This document shows, piece by piece, positions 16,411-25,281 of a DNA stretch of 64,000 nt. Each line of letters starts with the position of its first letter. Within the stretch, counting starts at the first letter, position 1. Below the pieces are notes generated by a model, which did no database searches, was not told the origin of the DNA, and saw only the letters and a list, made by a program, of their open reading frames with translations. The stretch lies in assembly GCA_020846775.1 (NCBI GenBank), contig JADLDG010000034.1:62001-126000 (forward strand), in the 5' to 3' direction. This stretch comes from Nitrospirota bacterium (lineage in GTDB: Bacteria > Nitrospirota > 9FT-COMBO-42-15 > HDB-SIOI813). The position numbers were made by a program, and so were the translations under genes.

Positions 16411-17985
16411 TCAGGAAATTAAATCACTCGCGCGCACAGCCTTAATAGCATCAGCAGCCGAACTTACTATACCGCCTGTATACCCGGAACCTTCGCCTAT
16501 AGGGTACAGGTTTTTTACATTTACTGACTCATATTTATTAGTGCGTTTAATTCTAACCGGGGAGGACGTTCGTGTCTCTGCACCTAACAATATTGCGTGC
16601 CCTGATACAAACAGTGGATAATCCTCTTCCCAACTTTTAAATGCATTTAAAAGAGCTTCTGAAATAAAGCCTGGAAAGATGGCTCTCATATCAGCAGCAA
16701 CGGCCCCCATCTTAAACGAATTTCTATTTAAATTAACAGAGATCTTGCCGGATAAAAAATCTAACAGATTCTGCGCAGGTACATCCCATCTTCCTCCTCC
16801 TGCATTAAAGGCCTTTTGCTCTATATCCCTCTGGAACACTATACCAGCCAATGGATCTGTTGATTTATAGTCATCGGTATGACAGGTTACAACAAGGGCT
16901 GAATTTGAAAATTCTAAAGACCTGGTAGAATAGCTCATGCCGTTAACAACCATCATACCATTCTCAGATGATGCATTTATTACCTCACCTCCGGGGCACA
17001 TGCAGAATGTATAAACCCCGCGTCCTGCCTTCCTATTGGTGTAGTTTAATGAATAGGCAGCAGCGCCTATACCGGGGAAATCCTTATACTTATTTCCATA
17101 CCTTATAAGATTAACAGCATCAGCAGGATGCTCTATTCTTACTCCCACTAAGACAGGCTTCTGCTCAATAGCAATGCCTCTTTTGTGAAACATCTTAAAT
17201 GAGTCCCGGGCAGAATGCCCCATAGCAAGATAGAGAGTTGAAGTATGATATTCCTTCTCCCCGTTTATTACCACACCCGAGACTTTATCGCCTGATATCA
17301 GGATGTCAGTTACTCTTGAGCCATAATGTATCTCGCCGCCTCTTTCAAGGATATAGTCCCTTATATTACGAACGATTCTGCACAAAACGTCTGTCCCGAG
17401 ATGGGGCTTTCTTACGTAGCCAATCTCTTCAGGGGCGCCAAATTTAATAAAGGTATCCAGCACCCGGTTTATATATTTTGAATTATTCGTCCTGGAAAAC
17501 AGCTTGCCATCAGAGTATAAGCCCGCGCCCCCTTCACCAAACTGAATATTTGATTCAGTGTCCAACACCCTTTCTCTATTAAATCTTTGAACATCAATGT
17601 GGCGGTCTTCAATTTTCTTGCCCATTTCAAATATCAGAGGTTTAATCCCATATTCAATAAGCTCGAGGGCTGCGAACATCCCTGCAGGACCAAAACCTGC
17701 TATTACCGGCCTCTCTTTGCTGTTTATTGGGGTCTTCCTTTCTGTTCTTATCTCTGCAATTGATTCTGGTGATTCCGGGTATACAGGAAGGTTTTCCTTG
17801 TTGTCGAAGAGATCATGAGTAGTGACTACTATTGAAAGCTGGTAATAGAACTGATCTTTACAACTTGTATCAAGTGATTTATTCAGGATTTTTACGAACC
17901 TTATATCCTGTTCGCTAATCTTCAGCCTTTGTGAAGCGGCCCTTAGATATTCATCCATACCGTCTTTTTCAACGGGTATCCGCAA
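16411..17985 (-). CDS. FAD-dependent dehydrogenase, COG2509 family
   Basis: The 524-residue protein has an N-terminal helper domain (about 1-85), a dinucleotide-binding motif PVIAGFGPAGMFAALEL, the FAD-contact region FGEGGAGLYSDGKL and a C-terminal GEGSGYTGGIVSSAADAIKA. This layout is that of the uncharacterised COG2509 NAD(FAD)-utilising dehydrogenases. Substrate is unknown. The start is uncertain: the homologous N-terminus appears to extend upstream of the TTG at 17985 (LDLIISSL), but no ATG or GTG lies between it and the stop codon about 24 bases upstream. It uses TTG, CTG or a rarer codon, or has lost its start. Confidence 0.85.
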   Translation of the reverse strand: MRIPVEKDGMDEYLRAASQRLKISEQDIRFVKILNKSLDTSCKDQFYYQLSIVVTTHDLFDNKENLPVYPESPESIAEIRTERKTPINSKERPVIAGFGPAGMFAALELIEYGIKPLIFEMGKKIEDRHIDVQRFNRERVLDTESNIQFGEGGAGLYSDGKLFSRTNNSKYINRVLDTFIKFGAPEEIGYVRKPHLGTDVLCRIVRNIRDYILERGGEIHYGSRVTDILISGDKVSGVVINGEKEYHTSTLYLAMGHSARDSFKMFHKRGIAIEQKPVLVGVRIEHPADAVNLIRYGNKYKDFPGIGAAAYSLNYTNRKAGRGVYTFCMCPGGEVINASSENGMMVVNGMSYSTRSLEFSNSALVVTCHTDDYKSTDPLAGIVFQRDIEQKAFNAGGGRWDVPAQNLLDFLSGKISVNLNRNSFKMGAVAADMRAIFPGFISEALLNAFKSWEEDYPLFVSGHAILLGAETRTSSPVRIKRTNKYESVNVKNLYPIGEGSGYTGGIVSSAADAIKAVRASDLIS

Positions 17986-18080
17986 ACTGCTTATTATTAA
18001 ATCCAGGAAACTCCCCTATCTCTATTAGTTATTAATGCGGCAATTAAAATGATGATATAATTTATATGCAGACACCGCAA

Positions 18081-18118
18081 GGGGGAGGGAAAATGATCTT
18101 GCTTCTTTACATCCCCCT
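18081..18118 (+). promoter_or_regulatory. Hairpin that can hide the leader ribosome site
   Basis: GGGGGA at 18081 is complementary to TCCCCC at 18111, with GCA and TGC extending the stem around a bulge. Pairing would cover the strong GGGGGAGGG ribosome site of the 15-codon leader ORF. Confidence 0.35.
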
Positions 18119-18140
18119 GCATAACGTGTTAGTTTTATAG
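18093..18140 (+). CDS. 15-codon leader ORF upstream of the VOC gene
   Basis: ATG at 18093 is preceded by GGGGGAGGG at ideal distance and opens 15 codons, mostly hydrophobic (MILLLYIPLHNVLVL). They end two bases before the ATG of the VOC gene. The next gene lacks its own ribosome site, so its translation probably depends on ribosomes finishing this leader. The peptide itself may have no function. Confidence 0.4.
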   Translation: MILLLYIPLHNVLVL

Positions 18141-18142
18141 AA

Positions 18143-18538
18143 ATGATTAAAAAACTGCTGCACACACGAATGCGTGTTAATGACATGGATGAGACCCTGC
18201 GCTTTTATGTTGATGTCCTGGGACTAACTATCGAGAATCGCAAACGTTCCCCGCGCGGATCAGAGCTGGTCTTTCTAACTGTTCCAAACAGTGAAGAGGT
18301 TATAGAGATATGTTCATTTCCTGCGGGTGGAAAAGTCGAGGTGCCGGAGGACCTTGTGCATCTGGCCTTCGAAGTGGACGACCTCGATCAGATGATCATT
18401 CACTTCAGGGAGAAGGGCGTCCCGATTACCGATGGCCCGACAGTTACATCATCAGGCACCCGGCTCTGTTTTATCGAGGCACCGGATAAGTACGAGGTCG
18501 AATTGATCGAACGGCCAGGGAAGAGTGTACCGATTTAA
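18143..18538 (+). CDS. VOC/glyoxalase I-like protein
   Basis: The 131-residue protein is one vicinal-oxygen-chelate module pair: LLHTRMRVNDMDETLRFYVDVLGL opens the first beta-alpha-beta unit, HLAFEVDDLDQMI the second, and KYEVELIERP closes it. The metal ligands of lactoylglutathione lyase (H near 7, E near 60, H near 73, E near 123) are all compatible with GloA. It is close in length to GloA (about 130). GloA isomerises the methylglyoxal-glutathione hemithioacetal, and proximity to glycolytic genes fits, but other VOC enzymes cannot be excluded. Confidence 0.8.
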   Translation: MIKKLLHTRMRVNDMDETLRFYVDVLGLTIENRKRSPRGSELVFLTVPNSEEVIEICSFPAGGKVEVPEDLVHLAFEVDDLDQMIIHFREKGVPITDGPTVTSSGTRLCFIEAPDKYEVELIERPGKSVPI

Positions 18539-18547
18539 GGTTCATAA

Positions 18548-19006
18548 TCAGGGCGCAGCGTAAAAATGTTCCGCGAAAGATTTGCGAAAATCCTGATGGC
18601 AGCCGTAGCACGCCTTTTGAAGTTCCTGGAAAGCGGCAATTACCGCCAAACCATCCTGCTTTGCGGCTGCCTGCCCCAGAGACTTCGCAGCTTCGTGCGT
18701 CACATCGTCATACCCTTTGAATTTGCCCATGCTGCTGCCCATAAATCCCATGATGCGCGCCTTTTCCGACATTGGCGGTTGCGGATGGTCTGCAATCAAT
18801 GGCGCAGTTTTCTCTACTAATGCCCAGTCCTCCCGTGAAATGCCATCGGTTACGACCTGCATATTGCTTCCGAGATCTTTCATGATACCGCGCAGAGCGA
18901 GCTGTTTTGTTGACTGCTGACCGGTTTCGGCCACTGTCACGCTGTTTGCCGTAATTAAGAACAGTCCTGCGGCCAGGATTAATGTTTTAATACTTTTTGC
19001 TTTCAT
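18548..19006 (-). CDS. Cytochrome c'-like monohaem protein
   Basis: From ATG 19006, preceded by AAGGAGGAAAG, the protein has 152 residues with a cleavable signal peptide (to about AETG). One haem site, ACYGCHQDFR, lies close to the C-terminus. A helical body with the haem motif near the end is the cytochrome c' (class II) pattern. It would be periplasmic, carrying electrons or binding NO or other gases. A longer frame to 19144 overlaps the ATPase gene and lacks a sensible signal. It follows the exporter ATPase by 19 bases on the same strand and may be the last gene of that operon. Confidence 0.82.
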   Translation of the reverse strand: MKAKSIKTLILAAGLFLITANSVTVAETGQQSTKQLALRGIMKDLGSNMQVVTDGISREDWALVEKTAPLIADHPQPPMSEKARIMGFMGSSMGKFKGYDDVTHEAAKSLGQAAAKQDGLAVIAAFQELQKACYGCHQDFRKSFAEHFYAAP

Positions 19007-19025
19007 CGCTTCTTTCCTCCTTGAG

Positions 19026-19757
19026 TTAATTTGTGTTTTCACTGATCTCCCGCCCTTCTCCCTCTTCCTCTTCGGTGCGGCCGTCACGGATGTGGTAGAT
19101 TCGCTTGAAAGTCGGGATGATCTTCTCATCATGCGTGACGACAATAATGGCGGTCTCGTATTGCCGGGCCATTTGATTGAGAATGCGGATCACAGATAAT
19201 GCACGCTCACTGTCTAGAGGCGCTGTTGGTTCATCGGCAAGTATTATCGGCGGCCGGTTGACCAAAGCCCGGGCAATAGCCACCCGCTGTTGTTCGCCGC
19301 CGGAGAGCTGCGACGGCATTGCCCTCGCACGATGTGCCACACCCAGCGCTTCGAGCAGTTCGATGGCCCGCTGACGGGATTCGCTATTGGATCTTCCGGC
19401 CAGCATAGGCAGCAATGCAACGTTGTCGGTAACGTCGAGAAACGGGATCAGGTACGGTGATTGAAAGACAAATCCGATCTTGTCACGACGCAGTGCCCGC
19501 AGGTCGCGGATCTTCCACCCTTTATCGTAGATCACTACGCCACCCAGGGTTATATGCCCGTCAGTCGGTTCGATTACAGCACCAAGACATTTCAGCAGGG
19601 TACTTTTGCCGGAACCCGAAGGACCTACCAGCCCTACTACTTCGCCGGGAGCGACCTGCATATCCACACCCTTGAGGGCGTCAACGGCTGTCTCACCCTC
19701 TCCATAGCGTTTCCGCAATCCCCTGATTAGAATCCCTGTTGTATGAATATCAGCCAC
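19026..19757 (-). CDS. ABC transporter ATPase, MacB/LolD/DevA type
   Basis: From GTG 19757 the product is about 243 residues with Walker A GPSGSGKST, Q-loop FVFQSPYLIP, signature LSGGEQQRVAIARAL, Walker B IILADEP and a late H (VVTHDEKI). The replacement of the usual DEPT...LD by DEPTAPLD is minor. The class is that of ATPases paired with FtsX-type permeases. The GTG start overlaps the permease stop codon by eight bases and avoids a 21-residue extension of unrelated residues. It powers the exporter encoded by the two preceding genes. Confidence 0.92.
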   Translation of the reverse strand: MADIHTTGILIRGLRKRYGEGETAVDALKGVDMQVAPGEVVGLVGPSGSGKSTLLKCLGAVIEPTDGHITLGGVVIYDKGWKIRDLRALRRDKIGFVFQSPYLIPFLDVTDNVALLPMLAGRSNSESRQRAIELLEALGVAHRARAMPSQLSGGEQQRVAIARALVNRPPIILADEPTAPLDSERALSVIRILNQMARQYETAIIVVTHDEKIIPTFKRIYHIRDGRTEEEEGEGREISENTN

Positions 19758-20952
19758 CGATAGCCTCCGCCGGGTCCACCCTGAGTGCAGCACGGATGGC
19801 CAGTATACTTGCCAGGGCACAAATTACCACAACTGCGGCGAAGCCCTGTACAGCATCCCATGGTTCGAGCAGGACATATTTCGGGAATATCGGCGCCCAG
19901 AAAGTAGCAGAGATCTTCCCGACTACAAAACCGATTATTCCAAGACCTATCGCCTGCTGAAGTATCATCATAGCAATTGTACGATTCCTGGTGCCAATAA
20001 GCTTAAGCACCGCAATCTCACGGATTTTTCCCAATGTCAGTGTGTATATTATGAACGCAACAATGGCAGCGCTGACTATGGCAAGTATAACAAGAAACAT
20101 ACCGATCTGCCTGGACGATGTAGCGATCAACTTTCCTACCAGGATTCCCTCCATCTGATCACGGGTGTAGACCTGGAGCCTCATCCAGCGTCGGATGGGG
20201 TCTGCCACCTCCTCTGAAGTGTAGCCTGGAGCGATCTGCACAAGCACGGCATTAACATATGGATTGGTGCTCTGAGAGGCAATCACCGCATCTGTCAGGC
20301 CCGGCGCTGCCGGGTTATTGAAGGCAGGGTTTGCCTCAGTGCGTCGGCGCTGCCCGATGATGGCGTCGTTGTCCTTAAGAAACTGGGCCGCCTGCGCATC
20401 CTTCAGCGGGATGAACACCATCGGGTCACCGCTGGAAGACACCATGCGCCTGGTAAGCCCGACGACCGTGTAGAGGTCACGACGGATCTGGATGCGGTCA
20501 CCGGTTTTGAATCCCGTTGAAATATCGGCCACGGCCTCATAGTGTCCACGCGTTATATGTCGTCCGGAAACAAGATAGGGGGGCTGTCCCGGTTCGCCGG
20601 GGCCGCCTGGCACGACTCCGACTACCATGGAGCGTACATCTGTCTCTCCCCGGCGCACCTGCATAGTCAGGTATGTGATGTTTGCTGCGCGCGCCACACC
20701 GGATATTCCGAGAATGCTGCGATAGATATCGTCATTCAGACTGGACGATTCAGCGTACGGACCCAGGGTGTCTTTTTGAACTACCCACAGGTCAGCTCCA
20801 CTGTTGTCGAGAAGCGCTTTGGCATCGTCTATCATACCACGGTAGACTCCGGCCATGGTCAGGGTCACTCCGATCAGCAACCCCAGCCCCACACCTGTGA
20901 AGACGAACTTTCCCCAGGAATGCATTATATCCCGTCCGGCGAGATTTATCAT
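19750..20952 (-). CDS. ABC transporter permease, FtsX/DevC type
   Basis: The 400-residue permease has one N-terminal helix (WGKFVFTGVGLGLLIGVTL), a large periplasmic MacB-PCD-like region (about 45-270) and three C-terminal helices. This is the four-helix FtsX/MacB architecture. The C-terminal text KIREIAVLKLIGTRNRTIAMMIL is a typical FtsX motif. It works with the adjacent ATPase and HlyD-like adaptor as a tripartite exporter, probably with a TolC-type outer channel encoded elsewhere. The start overlaps the adaptor stop (ATGA). Substrate unknown. Confidence 0.9.
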   Translation of the reverse strand: MINLAGRDIMHSWGKFVFTGVGLGLLIGVTLTMAGVYRGMIDDAKALLDNSGADLWVVQKDTLGPYAESSSLNDDIYRSILGISGVARAANITYLTMQVRRGETDVRSMVVGVVPGGPGEPGQPPYLVSGRHITRGHYEAVADISTGFKTGDRIQIRRDLYTVVGLTRRMVSSSGDPMVFIPLKDAQAAQFLKDNDAIIGQRRRTEANPAFNNPAAPGLTDAVIASQSTNPYVNAVLVQIAPGYTSEEVADPIRRWMRLQVYTRDQMEGILVGKLIATSSRQIGMFLVILAIVSAAIVAFIIYTLTLGKIREIAVLKLIGTRNRTIAMMILQQAIGLGIIGFVVGKISATFWAPIFPKYVLLEPWDAVQGFAAVVVICALASILAIRAALRVDPAEAIGG

Positions 20953-22145
20953 AATGTCACTCCTGGAAGTCGCTCTACAACTTTGATGCGGCTGCCGGCT
21001 TTCAGTGCCTTATGGCTATAAACCACCACGCGATCGCCGGCACTCAATCCTTCAAGAATCTGCATCCGGCCATCCAGGTCTGTCGCACCAACCCTGACAG
21101 GGGCGAAGCGCAGACCACCGTCTTCTACAATCCAGACACCAATACTTCCGTTAACCCGCTGCATACTCGCATTAGGTACTATTGGCGAGGACGGTATCTC
21201 CGGCAGGGCAACGGAGACCTCAGCCAATTCACCAAGAGGCGGCAGCGGCACCGGCAACGTATCAAACACTACTTTTGCCAATACCTCCTCAGTCACGGAA
21301 TCGGCCAGAGGTTCTACCAGAAGCACTTTTCCGGACATGACCTGTCCAGCCTGCGAGCGAAGCACGATACGGGCAGGAAGTCCGGATCGCAGACCAGAGG
21401 AGTTAAGCTGATTGAAACGAACATTGATCCACAGAGACTTTGGATTGATCACTTCCACAACAGGCTGCCCTGCTACCACAGTAGAACCTGGATCAGCATA
21501 ACGTGCAGTAACCAATCCATCCACATGTGAGACCAGACGGAGATTGGTGCGCTGCTTGACAATACCAGCCCGGTCAGCCAGGCCGCGTGCCAATTCCTGA
21601 CGTGCAGCATCCAGATTTGCACGTGCTGAAGCGAGACCGGCCTCAGCCACCTGTCGTTCCTGTCGCCGGGCCTCAAGCGCCTCCTCGCTTACTGATTGTG
21701 AGAGCATCAGTTTTTCATAACGCTGCGTCTGGGCGTCGGCATATGTAAAACGGGCCGTGTTGTCGCGTACCTGGGCTTCTGCTGCCAGCACTGAAGCCTC
21801 TGCCTGCTTAAGAGCGGCATCCTGTGCAGTTACGCGGTCGTCGAGATCCACCGGATCCATTTCACCAAGTAATTGACCGGCACGGATCCTGTCGCCAATA
21901 TTAACGTTTACCTGTTTAACCCTTCCTGAGATCGTAGGACCTATCCTGTAGGTATACTTGGATTCAATCGTACCAATGCCGAAAAGGGCCGGGGAAATGG
22001 AACGGTTTTCAACAGTAGTTACAGTCACAGGCACCGGGGCAAGCGGCCCTGAACGGAGAGCTACATATATTAACATTGCAAGCAGCGAAACTATCACTGC
22101 AATCAAGGCCAGTTTTTGTGCACTTATCGGCATTTTCATCATCAT
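20949..22145 (-). CDS. HlyD/AcrA-family periplasmic adaptor
   Basis: The 398-residue protein has an N-terminal membrane anchor (LALIAVIVSLLAMLIYVAL). It then has a lipoyl half-motif (SGRVKQVNVNIGDRIRAGQLLGEMD), a coiled-coil hairpin (about 90-190), the second half-motif (DGLVTARYADPGSTVVAGQPVVEV) and a beta-barrel end. This is the membrane-fusion protein of a tripartite pump. It overlaps tetR and the permease by ATGA junctions, so the whole set is translationally coupled. Confidence 0.93.
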   Translation of the reverse strand: MMMKMPISAQKLALIAVIVSLLAMLIYVALRSGPLAPVPVTVTTVENRSISPALFGIGTIESKYTYRIGPTISGRVKQVNVNIGDRIRAGQLLGEMDPVDLDDRVTAQDAALKQAEASVLAAEAQVRDNTARFTYADAQTQRYEKLMLSQSVSEEALEARRQERQVAEAGLASARANLDAARQELARGLADRAGIVKQRTNLRLVSHVDGLVTARYADPGSTVVAGQPVVEVINPKSLWINVRFNQLNSSGLRSGLPARIVLRSQAGQVMSGKVLLVEPLADSVTEEVLAKVVFDTLPVPLPPLGELAEVSVALPEIPSSPIVPNASMQRVNGSIGVWIVEDGGLRFAPVRVGATDLDGRMQILEGLSAGDRVVVYSHKALKAGSRIKVVERLPGVTL

Positions 22146-22747
22146 ATCCCCCCAATACCACGGCTAAATATGGCGAACACCCCCGGGGCTTCAGCCCGCA
22201 TGCGATGGAAATCCCCGGTCAGCAGAGACTGCATGACCAGGCCCTGCAACATCCCGATAAACAGAGAGACAGCGGCCATTGTATCAACATCCTGAGACAG
22301 TTCTCCCTGCGATTTACCTTTTTCGATCAGTATCCCCAGACGCTCACCGTAACGTATGAGCAGTGTTTGTACTATGCGCCTGGCAGGCGTGTCTTCTGCA
22401 TGCTGCAGTTCACCAAACAGGATCCTTGGGACCCCCGGATGCCTTACTACGAAATCAATATGAGTCATGAACATGGCTTCCAAAGCTGCAAGAGGGGACG
22501 CGGCTGCCTGTACTGCCTTCTCTGTCCGGGCTGACAGCCGCGCTGCTACCCACTCCATCACCGCCTGCCAGATTGAGTCTTTACTCGGAAAGTGGCGGAA
22601 TATTGCCCCCTGTGTCAGATTCATTCGTTTGGCAATGGCCGCGGTAGTAATGTCATTAGGATTCTGTTCAGCGGCCAGTTCGACCACGGCCTCTACTGTT
22701 ACTGCCCGACGTTCATCCGCCCGAAGGTGCTTAGAGTTTGCCTGCAT
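22142..22747 (-). CDS. TetR-family repressor of the exporter operon
   Basis: The N-terminal 50 residues form the TetR helix-turn-helix (ITTAAIAKRMNLTQGAIFRHFPSKDSIW) and the rest is a helical ligand-binding domain. ATG 22747 is preferred over the ATG 12 bases upstream because GGAGG precedes it by six bases. It is the first gene of the operon tetR-adaptor-permease-ATPase. A near-perfect 20-bp palindrome covers the region between promoter and ribosome site, so autoregulation and induction by the pumped compound are likely. Confidence 0.93.
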   Translation of the reverse strand: MQANSKHLRADERRAVTVEAVVELAAEQNPNDITTAAIAKRMNLTQGAIFRHFPSKDSIWQAVMEWVAARLSARTEKAVQAAASPLAALEAMFMTHIDFVVRHPGVPRILFGELQHAEDTPARRIVQTLLIRYGERLGILIEKGKSQGELSQDVDTMAAVSLFIGMLQGLVMQSLLTGDFHRMRAEAPGVFAIFSRGIGGI

Positions 22748-22759
22748 ATATACCTCCAT

Positions 22760-22779
22760 GATAGTAATTACTTACTATC
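22760..22779. promoter_or_regulatory. TetR operator (20-bp inverted repeat)
   Basis: The arm GATAGTAA at 22760 is mirrored by TTACTATC ending at 22779, with two mismatched positions near the centre. It lies immediately downstream of the predicted -10 box and just upstream of the ribosome site, a standard position for TetR-type repression. Confidence 0.7.
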
Positions 22780-22805
22780 TTATAACGCATATCACACTAT
22801 GTCAA
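22777..22805 (-). promoter_or_regulatory. Promoter of the tetR-exporter operon
   Basis: Minus-strand TTGACA (22805-22800), 17 bases, then TAAGAT (22782-22777). The -10 box touches the palindromic operator. Confidence 0.65.
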
Positions 22806-22854
22806 GTATAAGCAAAACTTCATCCGAAAACAGCGCCTTCCCATTGCGTCCCGC

Positions 22855-22950
22855 TGTCATCCCGAACCATGTGCTGAACTCGTTTCAGTATTGTTCAGGG
22901 ATCTCCTGACCCTGCTGCATTAGTGATCCTGAAATAAATTCAGGATGACA
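22855..22950. repeat. MITE/REP-like palindromic element
   Basis: The 96-bp element is bounded by inverted ends TGTCATCC and GGATGACA, which extend with interruptions to 13 positions. Inside are a perfect hairpin ATCCTGAA-ATAAA-TTCAGGAT (22926-22946) and a second CTGAA...TTCAG hairpin. This is a type of non-coding dispersed repeat known in many environmental genomes. It fills the gap between tetR and the psiE-like gene, where no coding frame is convincing. Confidence 0.65.
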
Positions 22951-23071
22951 TGACTGACATTTTCATTGTTAAGTAATCTCGTCTCCTCAATATCAGGATA
23001 TATTTCATTTTGCTTTGGTTTGTGTTAATTTGATATTAATTTTTCATTAAACATACAAGGAGGATTCGGTT

Positions 23072-23527
23072 ATGGAAGAGGGCGAAGAGAATAAGTCCGC
23101 TTTATTAAAAAGTCTTAACTTTATGTTTAACATAGCCGACCATGTCATACTTGTAATCATAGCAGTGGGTATAATCTACCTGGCCGCACGTCTGATATTC
23201 GACGCCTATTACGATGCCCTCATGTTATGGACCGCGCACACCATACCGCACCTCTTAAGTGAAATGATGTTTGCGCTGATCACCATGGAACTTTTCAGGC
23301 AGGTGTGGCGTCAGATAAATAAGCACGAGTTTTCACTTAATCCGTACCTTTATATCGGTTTTATCGCAAGTATCAGAGGGCTGCTGCTTACTCAGATGGC
23401 AATCTCCATGGATGATGTCCTGTGGGATCAGGGAACCATCCAGATGGTGGTCCACGGGGTCATACTCCTGATCCTGGTCGTTTGCTATATCTTGTACAAT
23501 AAGCAGAAGTTACCTGAAAAAAGTTAA
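23072..23527 (+). CDS. PsiE-family membrane protein
   Basis: The 151-residue protein has four membrane helices (about 22-45, 58-78, 92-108, 120-142) with charged loops, consistent with the phosphate-starvation-inducible PsiE family. The ribosome site AAGGAGGA is strong. The function of PsiE proteins is unknown. The next gene, a haem lipoprotein 64 bases on, may be in the same transcript. Confidence 0.7.
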   Translation: MEEGEENKSALLKSLNFMFNIADHVILVIIAVGIIYLAARLIFDAYYDALMLWTAHTIPHLLSEMMFALITMELFRQVWRQINKHEFSLNPYLYIGFIASIRGLLLTQMAISMDDVLWDQGTIQMVVHGVILLILVVCYILYNKQKLPEKS

Positions 23528-23591
23528 GCATCCCTGGTGGGAGTTTTAAGCAATAAAACGGGCTTGAAACCTAATTTTGAGATGACTTATA

Positions 23592-23939
23592 ATGAAAATA
23601 ATCGGTGACCTGCAAAATAGATTATGGTTTCAAAGAGGAATGACCACTGTCTTCTTCTTGGGTATGACTTTTCTTGCCGTTACCCTTCTTGCGACTGGTT
23701 GCGATAATCCGCAACCAGTCCCTGAGCCCGACTCTCCTCCGGCTCTCCTCTACAAGGAAAAATGTAATATATGCCACCCTGCTTACCATCCACAAACACA
23801 TACATCTCTCGGATGGAAAAAGGTCATTCCAAGAATGGAGAAAAATGCGGAGGCCACGGGCATGGGGACTCTTTTATCTGAAGAGGAGAGGTCAATAATA
23901 CTCAACTATCTGGTTAAGCATTCAAGAAAAGGATACTAA
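23592..23939 (+). CDS. Monohaem c-type cytochrome lipoprotein
   Basis: The 115-residue product has an N-terminal hydrophobic segment ending in a lipobox (LLATGC), a Pro-rich linker and one haem site CNICHP. The C-terminal helix pattern (LSEEERSIILNYLVKH) is typical of small class I cytochromes c. It would be lipid-anchored in the periplasm as an electron carrier. The cytochrome maturation cluster at 34.8-45.2 kb would attach its haem. Confidence 0.8.
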   Translation: MKIIGDLQNRLWFQRGMTTVFFLGMTFLAVTLLATGCDNPQPVPEPDSPPALLYKEKCNICHPAYHPQTHTSLGWKKVIPRMEKNAEATGMGTLLSEEERSIILNYLVKHSRKGY

Positions 23940-24069
23940 CTTATCTGACTTTATTTGAAATATATTTGACATATCCGAGGCATTCTCCCCTTGATTTATT
24001 CCCGCACAAATGATAATATTTGCCCTCATTACTCCCCATAATAAATGGGGGAAAGCAAGAGGGTATAAT

Positions 24070-25233
24070 ATGAATATTCATGAATTTCAGGCAAAGTCAC
24101 TTTTTTCGCAGTACGGAATACCGGTTCCTTTTGGTAAGGCTGTATATTCTGTAGATGAGGCTGTGCAATGTGCCGAGGAAATCAAGTCGGAGGTAGTCGT
24201 TATCAAGGCACAGATCCATGCAGGAGGAAGGGGAAAGGCCGGAGGCGTTAAACTTGCCAAAGACAAGAAGGATGTAGGACAGATCGCAGGAGAAATCCTC
24301 GGGAAGGTACTTGTAACTCATCAGACTGGACCTGAGGGAAGGTGCGTAAGAAAGCTGTTAGTTGAAGAGGGCGTCAATATTGAGAAGGAGCTTTACCTTA
24401 GCCTTCTGGTTGACCGCACCTACAGCCGTCCTGTCTTTATCACTAGCCTTGAAGGTGGTATGGAGATAGAAGAGGTTGCAGCTAAGACACCCGAGAAGGT
24501 CATTAAGGAATATATTGACCCTTGTGTCGGATTCCAGCAGTTCAATGGGCGCAATATGGCATTCAAACTTGGATTGACGCCGGATGTTATTAAACAATTT
24601 GTTTCTATGGCAGGCAGACTATACAAACTCTTTGTGGATAAGGGGGCTTCATTGGTAGAGATAAACCCGCTTGTCATCACCAAGGATAACAGGCTAATTG
24701 CTCTGGATGCAAAAATAAGTTTTGATGATAATGCACTATTCAGGAACGAAGATGTAAAGGCGTTCCGTGACCTTGATGAGGAAGAGGAACTTGAGATAGA
24801 GGCGTCCAAACATGGACTGAATTATGTAAAGTTAGACGGCGCAATTGGCTGTATGGTAAACGGGGCCGGACTTGCTATGGCAACTATGGACGTTATCAAA
24901 CTCGCAGGAAGCGAACCTGCAAACTTTCTTGACGTAGGAGGCGGTGCATCTAAAGAAACGGTAAAGCACGCATTTCAGATACTCCTGGCAGATAACAATG
25001 TTAAAGGTGTGTTCGTCAACATATTCGGCGGTATAGTGCGCTGTGAAAGGATCGCCGGTGGTATCCTTGAAGCGGCAAAAGATGTGAAACTAACGGTGCC
25101 ACTTGTTGTAAGGCTTGACGGGACAAATGCAACGGAAGGACTCGAAATGCTTCGCAGTTCCGGTTTGAACCTTGAAGTCGCTTCAAACATATGGGAAGGT
25201 GCACAGAAGATAGTAAAGTTGGTAAGTAACTAA
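24070..25233 (+). CDS. sucC: Succinyl-CoA synthetase beta subunit
   Basis: From ATG 24070, six bases after AGAGGG, the product is 387 residues starting [12 protein letters not shown], the usual SucC start. It has the ATP-grasp region ([21 protein letters not shown]), the metal site VEINPL and the C-terminal CoA-ligase part ending [17 protein letters not shown]. With SucD it interconverts succinyl-CoA and succinate with ADP or GDP phosphorylation. The 20 extra residues of the longer frame (from 24010) are not family-like. Confidence 0.97.
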   Translation: MNIHEFQAKSLFSQYGIPVPFGKAVYSVDEAVQCAEEIKSEVVVIKAQIHAGGRGKAGGVKLAKDKKDVGQIAGEILGKVLVTHQTGPEGRCVRKLLVEEGVNIEKELYLSLLVDRTYSRPVFITSLEGGMEIEEVAAKTPEKVIKEYIDPCVGFQQFNGRNMAFKLGLTPDVIKQFVSMAGRLYKLFVDKGASLVEINPLVITKDNRLIALDAKISFDDNALFRNEDVKAFRDLDEEEELEIEASKHGLNYVKLDGAIGCMVNGAGLAMATMDVIKLAGSEPANFLDVGGGASKETVKHAFQILLADNNVKGVFVNIFGGIVRCERIAGGILEAAKDVKLTVPLVVRLDGTNATEGLEMLRSSGLNLEVASNIWEGAQKIVKLVSN

Positions 25234-25281
25234 ATTAGCAGCGCAGATATTAATGGGCGGCGCAGCGGGGGTGAAACATTC

